Below the pieces are notes generated by a model. The model ran no database searches. It was not told the DNA's origin and saw only the letters and a program-made list of their open reading frames with translations. Of a DNA stretch of 6,366 nucleotides, positions 1 to 6,350 are shown one piece after another. Both the position numbers and the translations under genes were made by a program. The stretch comes from Desulfobacterales bacterium (GTDB lineage: Bacteria > Desulfobacterota > Desulfobacteria > Desulfobacterales > RPRI01): contig JAUYEO010000097.1 of assembly GCA_030689795.1 (NCBI GenBank), positions 1 to 6,366 on the forward strand, given 5' to 3'. Position 1 is the stretch's first letter, and each line of letters begins with the position of its first letter.

Positions 1-2
1 AC

Positions 3-1880
3 ATCACCGAGCGCAAGCAGGCGGAGGAGGCTCTTAGTGTACGGGAGCGAACCTATCGGACCCTTGCCGAAAACCTACCGGGGATCGTTTACCGTGTTCA
101 TATCCGTGAAAAAGACCGCATGCAGTTCTTTAACAACATACTCGTGACCATGACCGGGTATAACGAGAAAGAATTAATTGAGGGGGAAGTCTGTTCAATC
201 GATCCCCTGATTGTTGCGGAAGACCGGGATAGGGTAATTGCTGAAGTGAACGCTGCGATCAAGGATAACCGCAGTTTTTCTATAGAGTACCGCATAACCC
301 ATAAGGACGGGACCTCACGGTTCTTCTTTGAGCGAGGGCGACCGATCTTCGGTAATGATGAATTGCACTGCATCGATGGGGTCATTCTGGACATCACTGA
401 GCGAAAGCGGGCAGAGGAGGCGCTGCGGGAGAGCGAGGAGAAATATCGTAATCTCGTTGAGAATGCAGCCGAGGCCATTTATGTGGCTCAGGATGGTAAG
501 CTGGTGTTTCTCAATCCGATGACCGCCATGATGTCCGGTTATTCCGGTGAGGAACTCATGGCAAGACCATTTACTGAGTTCGTTCACCCGGATGACCGGG
601 ATATGGTTATCGACCGGCATGTCAGGCGAATTAAGGGCGAGGAGCTTCCTCATATCTATTCTTTTCGGATTATCCATAGAGACGGCAACATCAGGTGGGT
701 AGAACTGAATACCGTCTTGATAAACTGGAAGGGGAAACCAGCTACTCTGAATTTCCTGAGTAACATCACCGAGCGTAGGCAGGCGGAATTGAAATTGAAG
801 GAAAGCGAAGAGATCATGCGCTATATTATCAAACACGATCCCAATGCCATCGCCGTCTATGATCGGAACCTTCAATACATTGCCGTCAGCAACCGATACC
901 TTCAGGACTATAATGTCAAGGAATCGGATATCATCGGCAAACACCATTACGAGGTATTCCCAGAGATGCCTCAGAAATGGAAAGATGTGCATTTGCGATG
1001 TCTTGCCGGTGCAATTGAGCGGAACGATGACGATTATTTCGAACGGCCTGATGGTTCCATTACTTACAATAGCTGGGAGTGCCGACCATGGCATCGGTCT
1101 GATGGTGAAATCGGCGGCATCATTACATACACCGAAGTGACGACCGAACGTAAGAAGTCGGAGGAGGAATTGAGGACTTCTCGTTCGCAGTTACGTGCAC
1201 TTGCCGCGCGACTGCAACAGATACGTGAATATGAGAGGATCATGATTGCGCGAGAAATTCATGACGAAATGGGAGGGGGACTTACCGGGTTGAAGATGGA
1301 CCTCTCATGGCTGTTACGCAAAATGAGCGACGCAGACCCGGGTGAAGCGCGCGTTGCCTTGATGGACAAGATTCATACATCGAATGCGTTGATAGATCAA
1401 ATGATCCACGTAGTACGCCGTATATCCACAGATTTGCGGCCATCCGTTCTGGACGATTTAGGGCTGATAGCCGCTCTGGAGTGGCAGTTGTCGGAATTTA
1501 CGAGTCGCACTGAAATTCCGCATGAGTTTGCCACAACCATCGAATATGTTAACATGGAAGAGAACACAGCCATTGCCGTGTTTCGCATCTTTCAGGAAGC
1601 GCTCACGAACGTGGCGCGACACTCCCGGGCAACAAAGGTTGCCGTCATTTTACGAGAGGGTGAGCGGAGTCTTTTCGGGGATAAAAGTCTTGTTCTTGAG
1701 ATCAGGGACAACGGCAGGGGAATCACGGAGGAGGAAATTCTGAATCCGGAATCACTCGGTCTGCTTGGCATGAAAGAACGTGTTCTGGCTTTTGAAGGAG
1801 AACTCTCAATTCGTGGTGAGCCCGGTGGCGGGACCGCACTTGTCCTGCAAATACCCCGAAAGCAGGGAGAAGTATCATGA
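3..1880 (+). CDS. Multi-PAS sensor histidine kinase, HisKA_3 (NarX/LuxR-type) class, 5' end outside window
   Basis: This is the C-terminal 625 residues of a kinase whose frame is open from base 3, so the start lies upstream; the ATG at 120 falls inside a PAS domain and is not the start. Numbering from base 3: residues 1-11 are the tail of an earlier PAS (ITERKQAEEAL). PAS domains follow at about 15-135, 147-260 and 270-382, each ending in a version of the ITERK/R linker. A dimerisation/phosphoacceptor HisKA_3 domain (about 414-482) has the H-box REIHDE with the acceptor His420. The HATPase_c domain (about 528-622) has the N-box with Asn536 (NVARHS), the G1 box DNGRG starting at Asp569, and the G2 box GLLGM near 587. 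No membrane segment is visible in this part, so sensing here is probably cytoplasmic; the ligand cannot be told. It should autophosphorylate His420 and pass phosphate to the regulator encoded immediately downstream, with which it overlaps by ATGA. Confidence 0.95.
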   Translation: MTERKQAEEALSVRERTYRTLAENLPGIVYRVHIREKDRMQFFNNILVTMTGYNEKELIEGEVCSIDPLIVAEDRDRVIAEVNAAIKDNRSFSIEYRITHKDGTSRFFFERGRPIFGNDELHCIDGVILDITERKRAEEALRESEEKYRNLVENAAEAIYVAQDGKLVFLNPMTAMMSGYSGEELMARPFTEFVHPDDRDMVIDRHVRRIKGEELPHIYSFRIIHRDGNIRWVELNTVLINWKGKPATLNFLSNITERRQAELKLKESEEIMRYIIKHDPNAIAVYDRNLQYIAVSNRYLQDYNVKESDIIGKHHYEVFPEMPQKWKDVHLRCLAGAIERNDDDYFERPDGSITYNSWECRPWHRSDGEIGGIITYTEVTTERKKSEEELRTSRSQLRALAARLQQIREYERIMIAREIHDEMGGGLTGLKMDLSWLLRKMSDADPGEARVALMDKIHTSNALIDQMIHVVRRISTDLRPSVLDDLGLIAALEWQLSEFTSRTEIPHEFATTIEYVNMEENTAIAVFRIFQEALTNVARHSRATKVAVILREGERSLFGDKSLVLEIRDNGRGITEEEILNPESLGLLGMKERVLAFEGELSIRGEPGGGTALVLQIPRKQGEVS

Positions 1881-2503
1881 TCAGAGTGATTATCGTCGAT
1901 GACCACCCAGTGGTCCGGCGTGGCCTGAGGCAGATTATCGAAGACGAACCGGATATGGAAGTCGCCGGGGAAGCAAAAAACGCCGAGGAGTGTTTTTCGC
2001 TTGTTCGAAAGTCGGACTGCACGCTCGTTCTTCTGGATATCACGCTACCCGACAAGAGCGGTTTTGATGTGTTGAAACAGTTGAAGTACGAACATCCGGG
2101 GCTCCCCGTCCTCATTCTCAGCATTCATCCGGAGGACGAGTATGCTTTGCGGCTCATCAAGGCTGGCGCTTCTGGATATCTGATGAAAGAAGGGGCGCCG
2201 GACGAACTGGTTAAGGCCATCAGAAAAGTGAATGCCGGGGGTAAGTATGTCAGTGCATCTCTCGCCGAGAAACTGGTTTCCCATCTGGATGCGTTTGATA
2301 AACCGCCTCACGAGGACCTCTCAAACCGCGAATTTCAAATCTTATGTATGATTGCCCAGGGAAAGTCACTAAAGAGTATCGCGGGTGAACTCTGTGTCAG
2401 CGACAAAACGGTCAGCACTTACCGCAGCCGCATCATGGAAAAAATGAAAATGAGCAACAATTCCGATCTGACCCGCTATGCATTAGAAAATCACCTCGTC
2501 TGA
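1877..2503 (+). CDS. NarL/FixJ-family response regulator (REC + LuxR-type HTH)
   Basis: A 208-residue protein of normal length for the family. The receiver domain (about 1-120) has the acidic pair Asp8/Asp9, phosphoacceptor Asp54 in LVLLDITLP, conserved Ser82 (LILS) and Lys104 (LMKEG). The LuxR-type helix-turn-helix (about 147-205) begins LSNREFQIL and contains the recognition-helix region VSDKTVSTYRSRIMEK. All catalytic receiver residues are present, so phosphorylation-controlled DNA binding is expected. The ATG overlaps the kinase stop codon (ATGA) and is preceded by GGGAG seven bases upstream, inside the kinase gene, so the two are translationally coupled and almost certainly cognate partners. 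Target genes are not evident; no clear repeated binding site was seen nearby. The stop is followed by a MITE-like element rather than another gene of the operon. Confidence 0.96.
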   Translation: MIRVIIVDDHPVVRRGLRQIIEDEPDMEVAGEAKNAEECFSLVRKSDCTLVLLDITLPDKSGFDVLKQLKYEHPGLPVLILSIHPEDEYALRLIKAGASGYLMKEGAPDELVKAIRKVNAGGKYVSASLAEKLVSHLDAFDKPPHEDLSNREFQILCMIAQGKSLKSIAGELCVSDKTVSTYRSRIMEKMKMSNNSDLTRYALENHLV

Positions 2504-2518
2504 ATCAGGGTGAGGGAG

Positions 2519-2645
2519 CCAATTGCAAAAGTCGTCATTCCCGTGCAAACGGGAATCCAGAAATTTTTGCAACATATTGAAAAGACTGGATTCCCACTTT
2601 CGTGAGAATGACAAATTCTTCTCTTTTTAGGACTTTTGCAATTGG
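2519..2645. repeat. MITE-like 127-bp inverted-repeat element with internal dRS3-like hairpins
   Basis: The ends are a perfect 15-bp inverted repeat: ccaattgcaaaagtc (2519-2533) and gacttttgcaattgg (2631-2645). Just inside, gtcattc (2534-2540) pairs with gaatgac (2606-2612), and gggaatccag (2551-2560) pairs with ctggattccc (2586-2595). Each half also folds alone: 2537-2544 with 2549-2556 around a GCAA loop (GNRA type), and 2590-2597 with 2602-2609 around tttc with one mismatch. The inner unit resembles the ATTCCC-N-GGGAAT type repeats (such as neisserial dRS3) and similar GTCATTCCC...GGGAATCCAG repeats of many proteobacteria. It codes for nothing visible. No convincing target-site duplication was found; flanking GAGGG sequences are not adjacent to the ends. 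The mobile-element reading is an inference from structure. Confidence 0.7.
2537..2568 (+). terminator. Possible rho-independent terminator after the response regulator
   Basis: An 8-bp perfect stem (2537-2544 with 2549-2556, GCAA loop) lies 33 bases after the regulator stop and is followed, after seven bases, by a run of five T (2564-2568). The gap between stem and T run is longer than in a standard intrinsic terminator. The hairpin is part of the repeat element, so any terminator role would be secondary. The long-range pairing of the whole element could also stop transcription. Confidence 0.35.
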
Positions 2646-2675
2646 ATCGAGGGGCTAAAGTTTATGACATTGTTA

Positions 2676-2704
2676 TTGACCTGACGCCATCTTTCGGCTA
2701 TAGT
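2676..2704 (+). promoter_or_regulatory. Sigma70-type promoter for the AAA ATPase gene
   Basis: A -35 box TTGACC (2676-2681) and a -10 box TATAGT (2699-2704) are separated by exactly 17 bp; each box differs from consensus at one position. The predicted transcription start is near 2711, about 38 bases before the ATG at 2749. The -10 box overlaps the left arm of the adjoining palindrome, so the promoter is probably repressible. Found by eye; not experimentally supported. Confidence 0.6.
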
Positions 2705-2733
2705 GCAATTGAAATGCATAATAGCCGAAAGAT
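2689..2733. promoter_or_regulatory. 45-bp palindrome overlapping the promoter, operator candidate
   Basis: Perfect 13-bp arms atctttcggctat (2689-2701) and atagccgaaagat (2721-2733) flank a 19-base centre. The centre has a further symmetric pair, TGCA at 2704-2707 and 2715-2718, on the same axis (base 2711), and TT/AA at 2709-2710/2712-2713. In total 19 of 22 positions pair. The arms are centred 32 bp apart, about three helical turns, so a dimeric or tetrameric protein could contact both on one face. The left arm covers part of the -10 box and the axis coincides with the predicted transcription start. Only the right arm would be in the RNA if that start is right, favouring a DNA operator over an RNA hairpin. 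A recombination or end site is a less likely alternative. Confidence 0.6.
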
Positions 2734-2748
2734 TTGGATATTGACCAT

Positions 2749-3972
2749 ATGTATATTACACGCACACTTGAATCGTTCATAGGCTCGGCGGCAAAGCAAT
2801 TTCCCGTCCTGCTCCTGACCGGCGCCAGACAGGTAGGGAAAACCACGTTTCTGAAACATCTCATCAGTGAAAACATGACTTATGTTACCCTTGATGATCC
2901 ACTTGTCTTGCGCCTGGCAAAAGAAGATCCAGCGCTTTTCTTCCAGAAATTTATACCGCCCCTACTTATAGACGAGATCCAGTATGCACCGGAATTGTTG
3001 CCATACATCAAAATACAGGTAGATACCAATCGCAGGCCAGGATTATTCTGGCTTACTGGCTCCCAGCAGTTTCACATGATGAAGGGTGTTTCCGAAACCC
3101 TGGCCGGTCGCGTTGCCGTTGTACAGATAATGGGATTTTCCAGAAGGGAACTGGTGGGACAAAGCGGAGAGTCCCGGCCCTTTCTTCCCATTCCGGAGAA
3201 TGTTCGGAAGCATTCAAATACAGGGGGAAAACTCACGCTGAGAGAATTGTACAGTATCATCTGGCGGGGATCTTTTCCGGCAATCGTTCTGGATGAAGGA
3301 ATGGATCGTGATTTGTTTTACGGTTCTTACGTCCAGACATATCTGCAACGCGACATCCATGAACTGGCACGGGTGGGCGACGAACTGGCGTTCCTGCGAT
3401 TCTTGCGAGCGGCGGCGGCGCGGACAGGGCAGTTATTGAATATCACGGAATTGGCAAGAGATGCCGCCATTGCCGTCAACACTGGAAAAAGCTGGCTTTC
3501 CATCTTACAGGCATCCGGGATTGCCTACCTGCTGGAGTCCTACCATACAAATGTGACCAAGCGCCTGGTAAAGACTCCAAAACTCTATATTCTCGATACC
3601 GGCCTTTGCGCCTATCTGACAGAATGGTCCTCTCCGGAAACCCTTGAAGCGGGGGCCATGTCGGGTGCGATTCTAGAAACCTGGATGTTAACCGAACTGT
3701 TGAAAGGCTACTGGCATAATGGCCGCCGGGCGCCTTTTTACTTTTATCGTGACAGGGACATGAAGGAAATTGATCTGCTTATCATTCAGGATGGCGCCGT
3801 TTATCCCCTGGAATTCAAGAAAACAGCCTCGGCCGGAAAGGGTGATGTTCGGCATTTTCATGGACTGGAAAAGCTGAAGTTGCCCATTGGACCAGGCGGC
3901 GTCATTTGCCTTACCGAACAGCCTCTACCCCTCACACCATCCACTTGGTCCATACCGGTAGCCGCGCTCTAA
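2749..3972 (+). CDS. AAA-family ATPase with C-terminal DUF4143 domain
   Basis: A 407-residue protein of usual size for this prokaryotic family of orphan ATPases, whose cellular role is unsettled. Visible motifs from the ATG: Walker A GARQVGKTT (25-33, Lys31), Walker B LLIDE (72-76), a sensor-like LTGSQQF (102-108), and LAGR (118-121) as a possible arginine-finger segment. A helical/winged-helix-like middle part (about 165-275) follows, then the DUF4143 part with E340-I-D342 and E355-F-K357, the spacing of a PD-(D/E)XK nuclease core. Nuclease activity is an inference; many members are uncharacterised. The ATG at 2749 is chosen because MYITRTLE matches the usual family N-terminus; an in-frame TTG at 2734 would add five residues and lies directly against the palindrome. 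Neither start has a strong ribosome-binding site. It has its own promoter, ends in tandem TAA TAA, and is flanked by unrelated signalling operons. Confidence 0.9.
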   Translation: MYITRTLESFIGSAAKQFPVLLLTGARQVGKTTFLKHLISENMTYVTLDDPLVLRLAKEDPALFFQKFIPPLLIDEIQYAPELLPYIKIQVDTNRRPGLFWLTGSQQFHMMKGVSETLAGRVAVVQIMGFSRRELVGQSGESRPFLPIPENVRKHSNTGGKLTLRELYSIIWRGSFPAIVLDEGMDRDLFYGSYVQTYLQRDIHELARVGDELAFLRFLRAAAARTGQLLNITELARDAAIAVNTGKSWLSILQASGIAYLLESYHTNVTKRLVKTPKLYILDTGLCAYLTEWSSPETLEAGAMSGAILETWMLTELLKGYWHNGRRAPFYFYRDRDMKEIDLLIIQDGAVYPLEFKKTASAGKGDVRHFHGLEKLKLPIGPGGVICLTEQPLPLTPSTWSIPVAAL

Positions 3973-4116
3973 TAATTTTATAACAGCCTCTAACAGAGAT
4001 TTGTATGCTCCCCTTCCTTGTAGGGATTCCCCGACAAAAAGATCAGGTTTTCCTGACAGACAAGTCTTGGTGATAGTGGTAACATAAATCAAAAATAACT
4101 TCCTGCGAGGTCTGCC
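3973..4116 (+). other. Intergenic spacer before the chemosensory operon, weak hairpins only
   Basis: This 144-bp gap should carry the start of the downstream operon, but no convincing -35/-10 pair or sigma54 site could be assigned. Two small hairpins are present: 4018-4025 with 4030-4037 (one mismatch, loop attc) and tcagg/cctga at 4043-4047/4052-4056 (loop tttt). Neither is followed by a T run, so they are not called terminators. GAGGT at 4107-4111, five bases before the ATG at 4117, is a good ribosome-binding site for the next gene. An 11-base direct repeat, aacagcctcta, occurs at 3917-3927 and 3982-3992 and may be chance. Confidence 0.5.
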
Positions 4117-4539
4117 ATGAAAGTCCTTATTGTTGATGATTCGAAGATCGTGTGTGAGGGACTGCAGCAAATGCTCATCAATATTGCCGACGTTGAAGTC
4201 GTCGGGCAAGCCAACGATGCCCAGGATGCTATCACTGCCATCTTAGAGTACGAACCGGATGTGGTGATCCTGGACATACGCCTGCCCGGCCTGAGCGGTA
4301 TCGATGTTTTGAAAGATATCAGGGCGAAGAACTTGTCAAGCCTGGTCATCATGCTGACCAATTATCCATATCCCCAGTACCGGAAAATATGCAAGGAACT
4401 GGGAGCCGATTATTTTTTTGATAAAGTGACGGAAATCGAAGAGATTCCTATTTTGATTGAAGAATTGGCAAAAAATAAACATGAAAACATGAAAAAAGGC
4501 AGGAATAAAAAAAATGAATCGATTGATCCGGCTTGTTAA
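4117..4539 (+). CDS. Receiver-only (CheY-like) response regulator
   Basis: A 140-residue protein made of a single receiver domain (about 1-120) with no output domain. The full active site is visible: Asp7/Asp8, phosphoacceptor Asp53 in VVILDIRLP, Thr81 (IMLTN) and Lys103 (FFDKV). The sequence is closer in style to NarL-type receivers than to classical flagellar CheY. The tail (about 118-140) is rich in Lys, Asn and Glu and is encoded by A-rich DNA that also carries the ribosome-binding site and first 26 bases of cheW. The start is supported by GAGGT five bases upstream. The overlap with cheW places it in the chemosensory operon, so it is probably a phosphorylation target, or a phosphate sink, of a CheA kinase encoded outside the window. 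The output partner is unknown; cheY is not assigned because no motor link is visible. Confidence 0.93.
   Translation: MKVLIVDDSKIVCEGLQQMLINIADVEVVGQANDAQDAITAILEYEPDVVILDIRLPGLSGIDVLKDIRAKNLSSLVIMLTNYPYPQYRKICKELGADYFFDKVTEIEEIPILIEELAKNKHENMKKGRNKKNESIDPAC
4507..4514 (+). other. A8 homopolymer at the receiver/cheW overlap, possible slippage site
   Basis: Eight consecutive A end at the first base of the cheW ATG. In the receiver frame they read AAA AAA AAT. Loss of one A in the transcript would read directly through the cheW ATG and give a receiver-CheW fusion; no other frame change is needed. AGGA at 4501-4504, nine bases before the ATG, provides ordinary separate initiation, so slippage is only a possibility. 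Confidence 0.35.
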
Positions 4540-4993
4540 CTTTAATCTTGACGATCAGAAATATGCCCTGTTCCTTTCTGCCGTAATACGAATTATTCGT
4601 GTTGTTGAGATAACAAGCTTACCGAAGGCGCCGGAAATCGTTCTCGGCGTTATCAACATGCACGGCCTGATTATTCCCGTATTTGATATCCGCAAACGTT
4701 TCCGGTTACCCCCAAGGGATATGCAACTTGACGACCAGATGATCGTCGGATACACATCGAAGCGCACCGTTGCGCTTCTTGTGGATTCCGTGAGTGATGT
4801 CATTGAAACTTCAGAGGAGAAGATTATCGCGAGTGAGAGTATCCTTCCCGGGCTGGCGTATGTTGAAGGTGTTGTAAAGACGGAAGAAGGTATGATTCTC
4901 ATTCATGATCTTGAACAGTTTCTTTCCCTTCAGGAGGAGAAAGCTCTTCATGAAGCGATGGAGGAGTTAAACCGGAATGAACGGAAAGACTGA
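4514..4993 (+). CDS. cheW: CheW-family chemosensory coupling protein
   Basis: A 159-residue single-domain protein of normal CheW length. The domain spans about 3-140 and shows the expected features: a first strand region LVNFNLDDQKYAL, the conserved segment VLGVINMHGLIIPVFDIRKRF (positions 43-63), and ALLVDSVSDVIE (87-98) in the second beta-barrel half, ending with MILIHDLEQFL. Family role: a cytoplasmic scaffold joining a methyl-accepting chemoreceptor to the CheA kinase. It overlaps the receiver gene by 26 bases upstream and cheR by 17 bases downstream, so all three are one transcription unit with probable translational coupling. AGGA at 4501-4504 serves its ATG. The acidic/basic C-terminal tail (about 141-159) is partly set by the overlap with cheR. 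Wsp-type clusters have two CheW genes, so a second could lie downstream. Confidence 0.96.
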   Translation: MNRLIRLVNFNLDDQKYALFLSAVIRIIRVVEITSLPKAPEIVLGVINMHGLIIPVFDIRKRFRLPPRDMQLDDQMIVGYTSKRTVALLVDSVSDVIETSEEKIIASESILPGLAYVEGVVKTEEGMILIHDLEQFLSLQEEKALHEAMEELNRNERKD

Positions 4994-6050
4994 TTATCAG
5001 AGCATTCCTAATGCGCTTCTTCCCGGATTGAGCGAATATCTGACGGCTGAAATCGGTTTGCACTTTTCAAACAGGAACAGGAATGAACTCCATCAGAAGA
5101 TGACAGCCGCCATGAAGGATTTCGGTTTTGAAGATGTCGGTGAATTTATTGAGTGGCTTCTCTCTTCATCGCCCACACAAAAACAGATTGAAATCCTTGC
5201 AAGTCATCTCACCGTTGGCGAAACCTATTTCTTCAGGGAGAAGAGGGCTTTTGAAATCCTGGAACAGTCCGTTCTGCCTGGACTGATAGACGCCCGTCGA
5301 AGGACAGGGAAACGTCTCAGATTATGGAGTGCCGGGTGTTCTACAGGGGAGGAACCTTACTCCATCGCCATCCTTCTCAATAAACTGATTCCCGACCTGA
5401 GGGACTGGAACATTACCATTCTCGCTACGGACATCAACACCGCAGCTCTCCGGAAAGCAGATGAAGGGATTTATTCAGATTGGTCATTCCGGGATGCGCC
5501 GCCATTTTTTAAAGATAAATATTTCGAAAGGGTGAATGGCAATCGCTATTTGCTCCTGTCCGACATCAGGAAGATGGTTACTTTTTCTTATCTTAATCTT
5601 TCACAGGATGTTTACCCCGCACTTCAGACTAATACCAATGCCATGGATGTTATCTTCTGTCGCAACGTCCTGATGTATTTTACATCCGAGCATGTCAAGA
5701 GGGCGGCTGAGCGTTTTTACCGGACCCTCGTTGACGGCGGCTGCCTGATCGTGAGCCCTGTCGAGACGTCACAGATTCATTATGCGTCGTTTGCCACGGT
5801 CCGTATTCAGGATTCAACGTTTTATAAAAAGGATACTCGTAAAACAAAGCCGGAGAGGTTAATCGCAAAATATGTTGAAAAAGAGATCCTCCCTTATTCC
5901 TTTCCCCCACAAAAAGTTAAACGCACGAAATCTGAAAAAACCTCTCATGCCGCACTATATTCTGCTTCAATAAAGCCTAAGCAATCGGTGCTGACACCGC
6001 TTGAGGAAGCGGTCGTCCTGTACCGGAAGGGTTTTTACCGGGAGGCGTAA
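4977..6050 (+). CDS. cheR: CheR-type chemoreceptor methyltransferase, C-terminal TPR region cut by TAA
   Basis: This enzyme should transfer methyl groups from S-adenosylmethionine to glutamates of a chemoreceptor in the cytoplasm. The all-helical CheR_N part (about 14-70) is followed by the linker LTVGETYFFRE (78-88) and the methyltransferase domain (about 90-285). This has the SAM-binding motif LWSAGCSTGEEPYSIA (116-131), acidic ILATDIN (148-154), catalytic-domain motif DVIFCRNVLMYF (224-235) and GGCLIVSPVE (254-263). A charged linker (about 286-340) leads to the start of a TPR helix, PLEEAVVLYRKGFYREA, where TAA at 6048-6050 stops translation. The same frame continues as TPR sequence after the stop, so the ancestral protein was a CheR-TPR fusion like WspC or FrzF. 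GGAG-type bases (gaggag, 4961-4966) precede the ATG by ten bases. The methyltransferase half looks intact; the loss of the TPR part may alter partner binding. Confidence 0.93.
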   Translation: MNGKTDYQSIPNALLPGLSEYLTAEIGLHFSNRNRNELHQKMTAAMKDFGFEDVGEFIEWLLSSSPTQKQIEILASHLTVGETYFFREKRAFEILEQSVLPGLIDARRRTGKRLRLWSAGCSTGEEPYSIAILLNKLIPDLRDWNITILATDINTAALRKADEGIYSDWSFRDAPPFFKDKYFERVNGNRYLLLSDIRKMVTFSYLNLSQDVYPALQTNTNAMDVIFCRNVLMYFTSEHVKRAAERFYRTLVDGGCLIVSPVETSQIHYASFATVRIQDSTFYKKDTRKTKPERLIAKYVEKEILPYSFPPQKVKRTKSEKTSHAALYSASIKPKQSVLTPLEEAVVLYRKGFYREA

Positions 6051-6068
6051 GAAAGACTGAGGGTACTG

Positions 6069-6350
6069 ATGTCCAACGGTAACAGCAGCCAGGAGATGCT
6101 GGTTCTGTTTACAAAAATTCTCGCGAATCAGGGGAAGCTTGAAGACGCATTCCATTGGTGTGAAAAGGCCGTCTCTGCCGATAAATGTGATCCGCATTTA
6201 CACTATCTGCTCGCAATCATTCTCGAGGAACAAAAAAAGGGTGAAGAAGCGAAGGCGTCACTGAAGAAGGCGCTTTATCTCGACCCTGATTTTGTGCTGG
6301 CACATTTTGCCCTGGCCAATATTTCTTTAAGAGGGGGTAAAATTGTGTAA
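6069..6350 (+). CDS. TPR-repeat fragment, detached C-terminal part of CheR-TPR, itself truncated
   Basis: This frame is the direct in-frame continuation of cheR after its TAA (cheR is in frame 3, as is this). Reading through the stop gives A-stop-ERLRVLM, completing the broken first TPR. The 93-residue open segment holds two full 34-residue TPRs (about 10-43, with GKLEDA, and 44-77, with KGEEA...ALYLDP) and the first half of another (HFALANISLRGGKIV) before a second in-frame TAA at 6348-6350. After that stop the frame still reads AQKHF, matching the second helix of a TPR. The ATG at 6069 has GAGG at 6059-6062, six bases upstream, so restart of translation as a small TPR protein is possible. 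More likely it is the decaying tail of a CheR-TPR gene, or an intact gene with sequence errors. TPRs normally bind partner proteins. Confidence 0.65.
   Translation: MSNGNSSQEMLVLFTKILANQGKLEDAFHWCEKAVSADKCDPHLHYLLAIILEEQKKGEEAKASLKKALYLDPDFVLAHFALANISLRGGKIV

Noticed and set aside
315..1094. 259-residue open frame on the minus strand
   Set aside because: It lies opposite the well-supported kinase PAS domains, has no recognisable domain and reflects codon bias of the sense gene.
120..1880. Kinase start at the ATG at 120
   Set aside because: The frame is open back to base 3 with clear PAS and PAS-linker sequence (ITERKQAEEAL, YRTLAENLPGIVYRV), so the gene begins upstream of the window.
2511..2654. 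GAGGG on both sides of the repeat element as a target-site duplication
   Set aside because: The copies are not adjacent to the termini (they sit at different distances from them) and the motif is simple purine sequence.
3917..3992. Direct repeat aacagcctcta (3917-3927, 3982-3992) as attachment sites
   Set aside because: Only 11 bases, 65 bp apart, enclosing just the end of the ATPase gene; no integrase or tRNA gene is present.
4018..4056. Two small hairpins after the ATPase gene as terminators
   Set aside because: Neither is followed by a T run on either strand and both stems are short; reported only as weak structure in the spacer.
4053..4085. CTGACA ... TAACAT as a promoter for the chemosensory operon
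   Set aside because: The spacing is 21 bp, too long for a sigma70 promoter, and the alternative GATAGT box gives only 13 bp.
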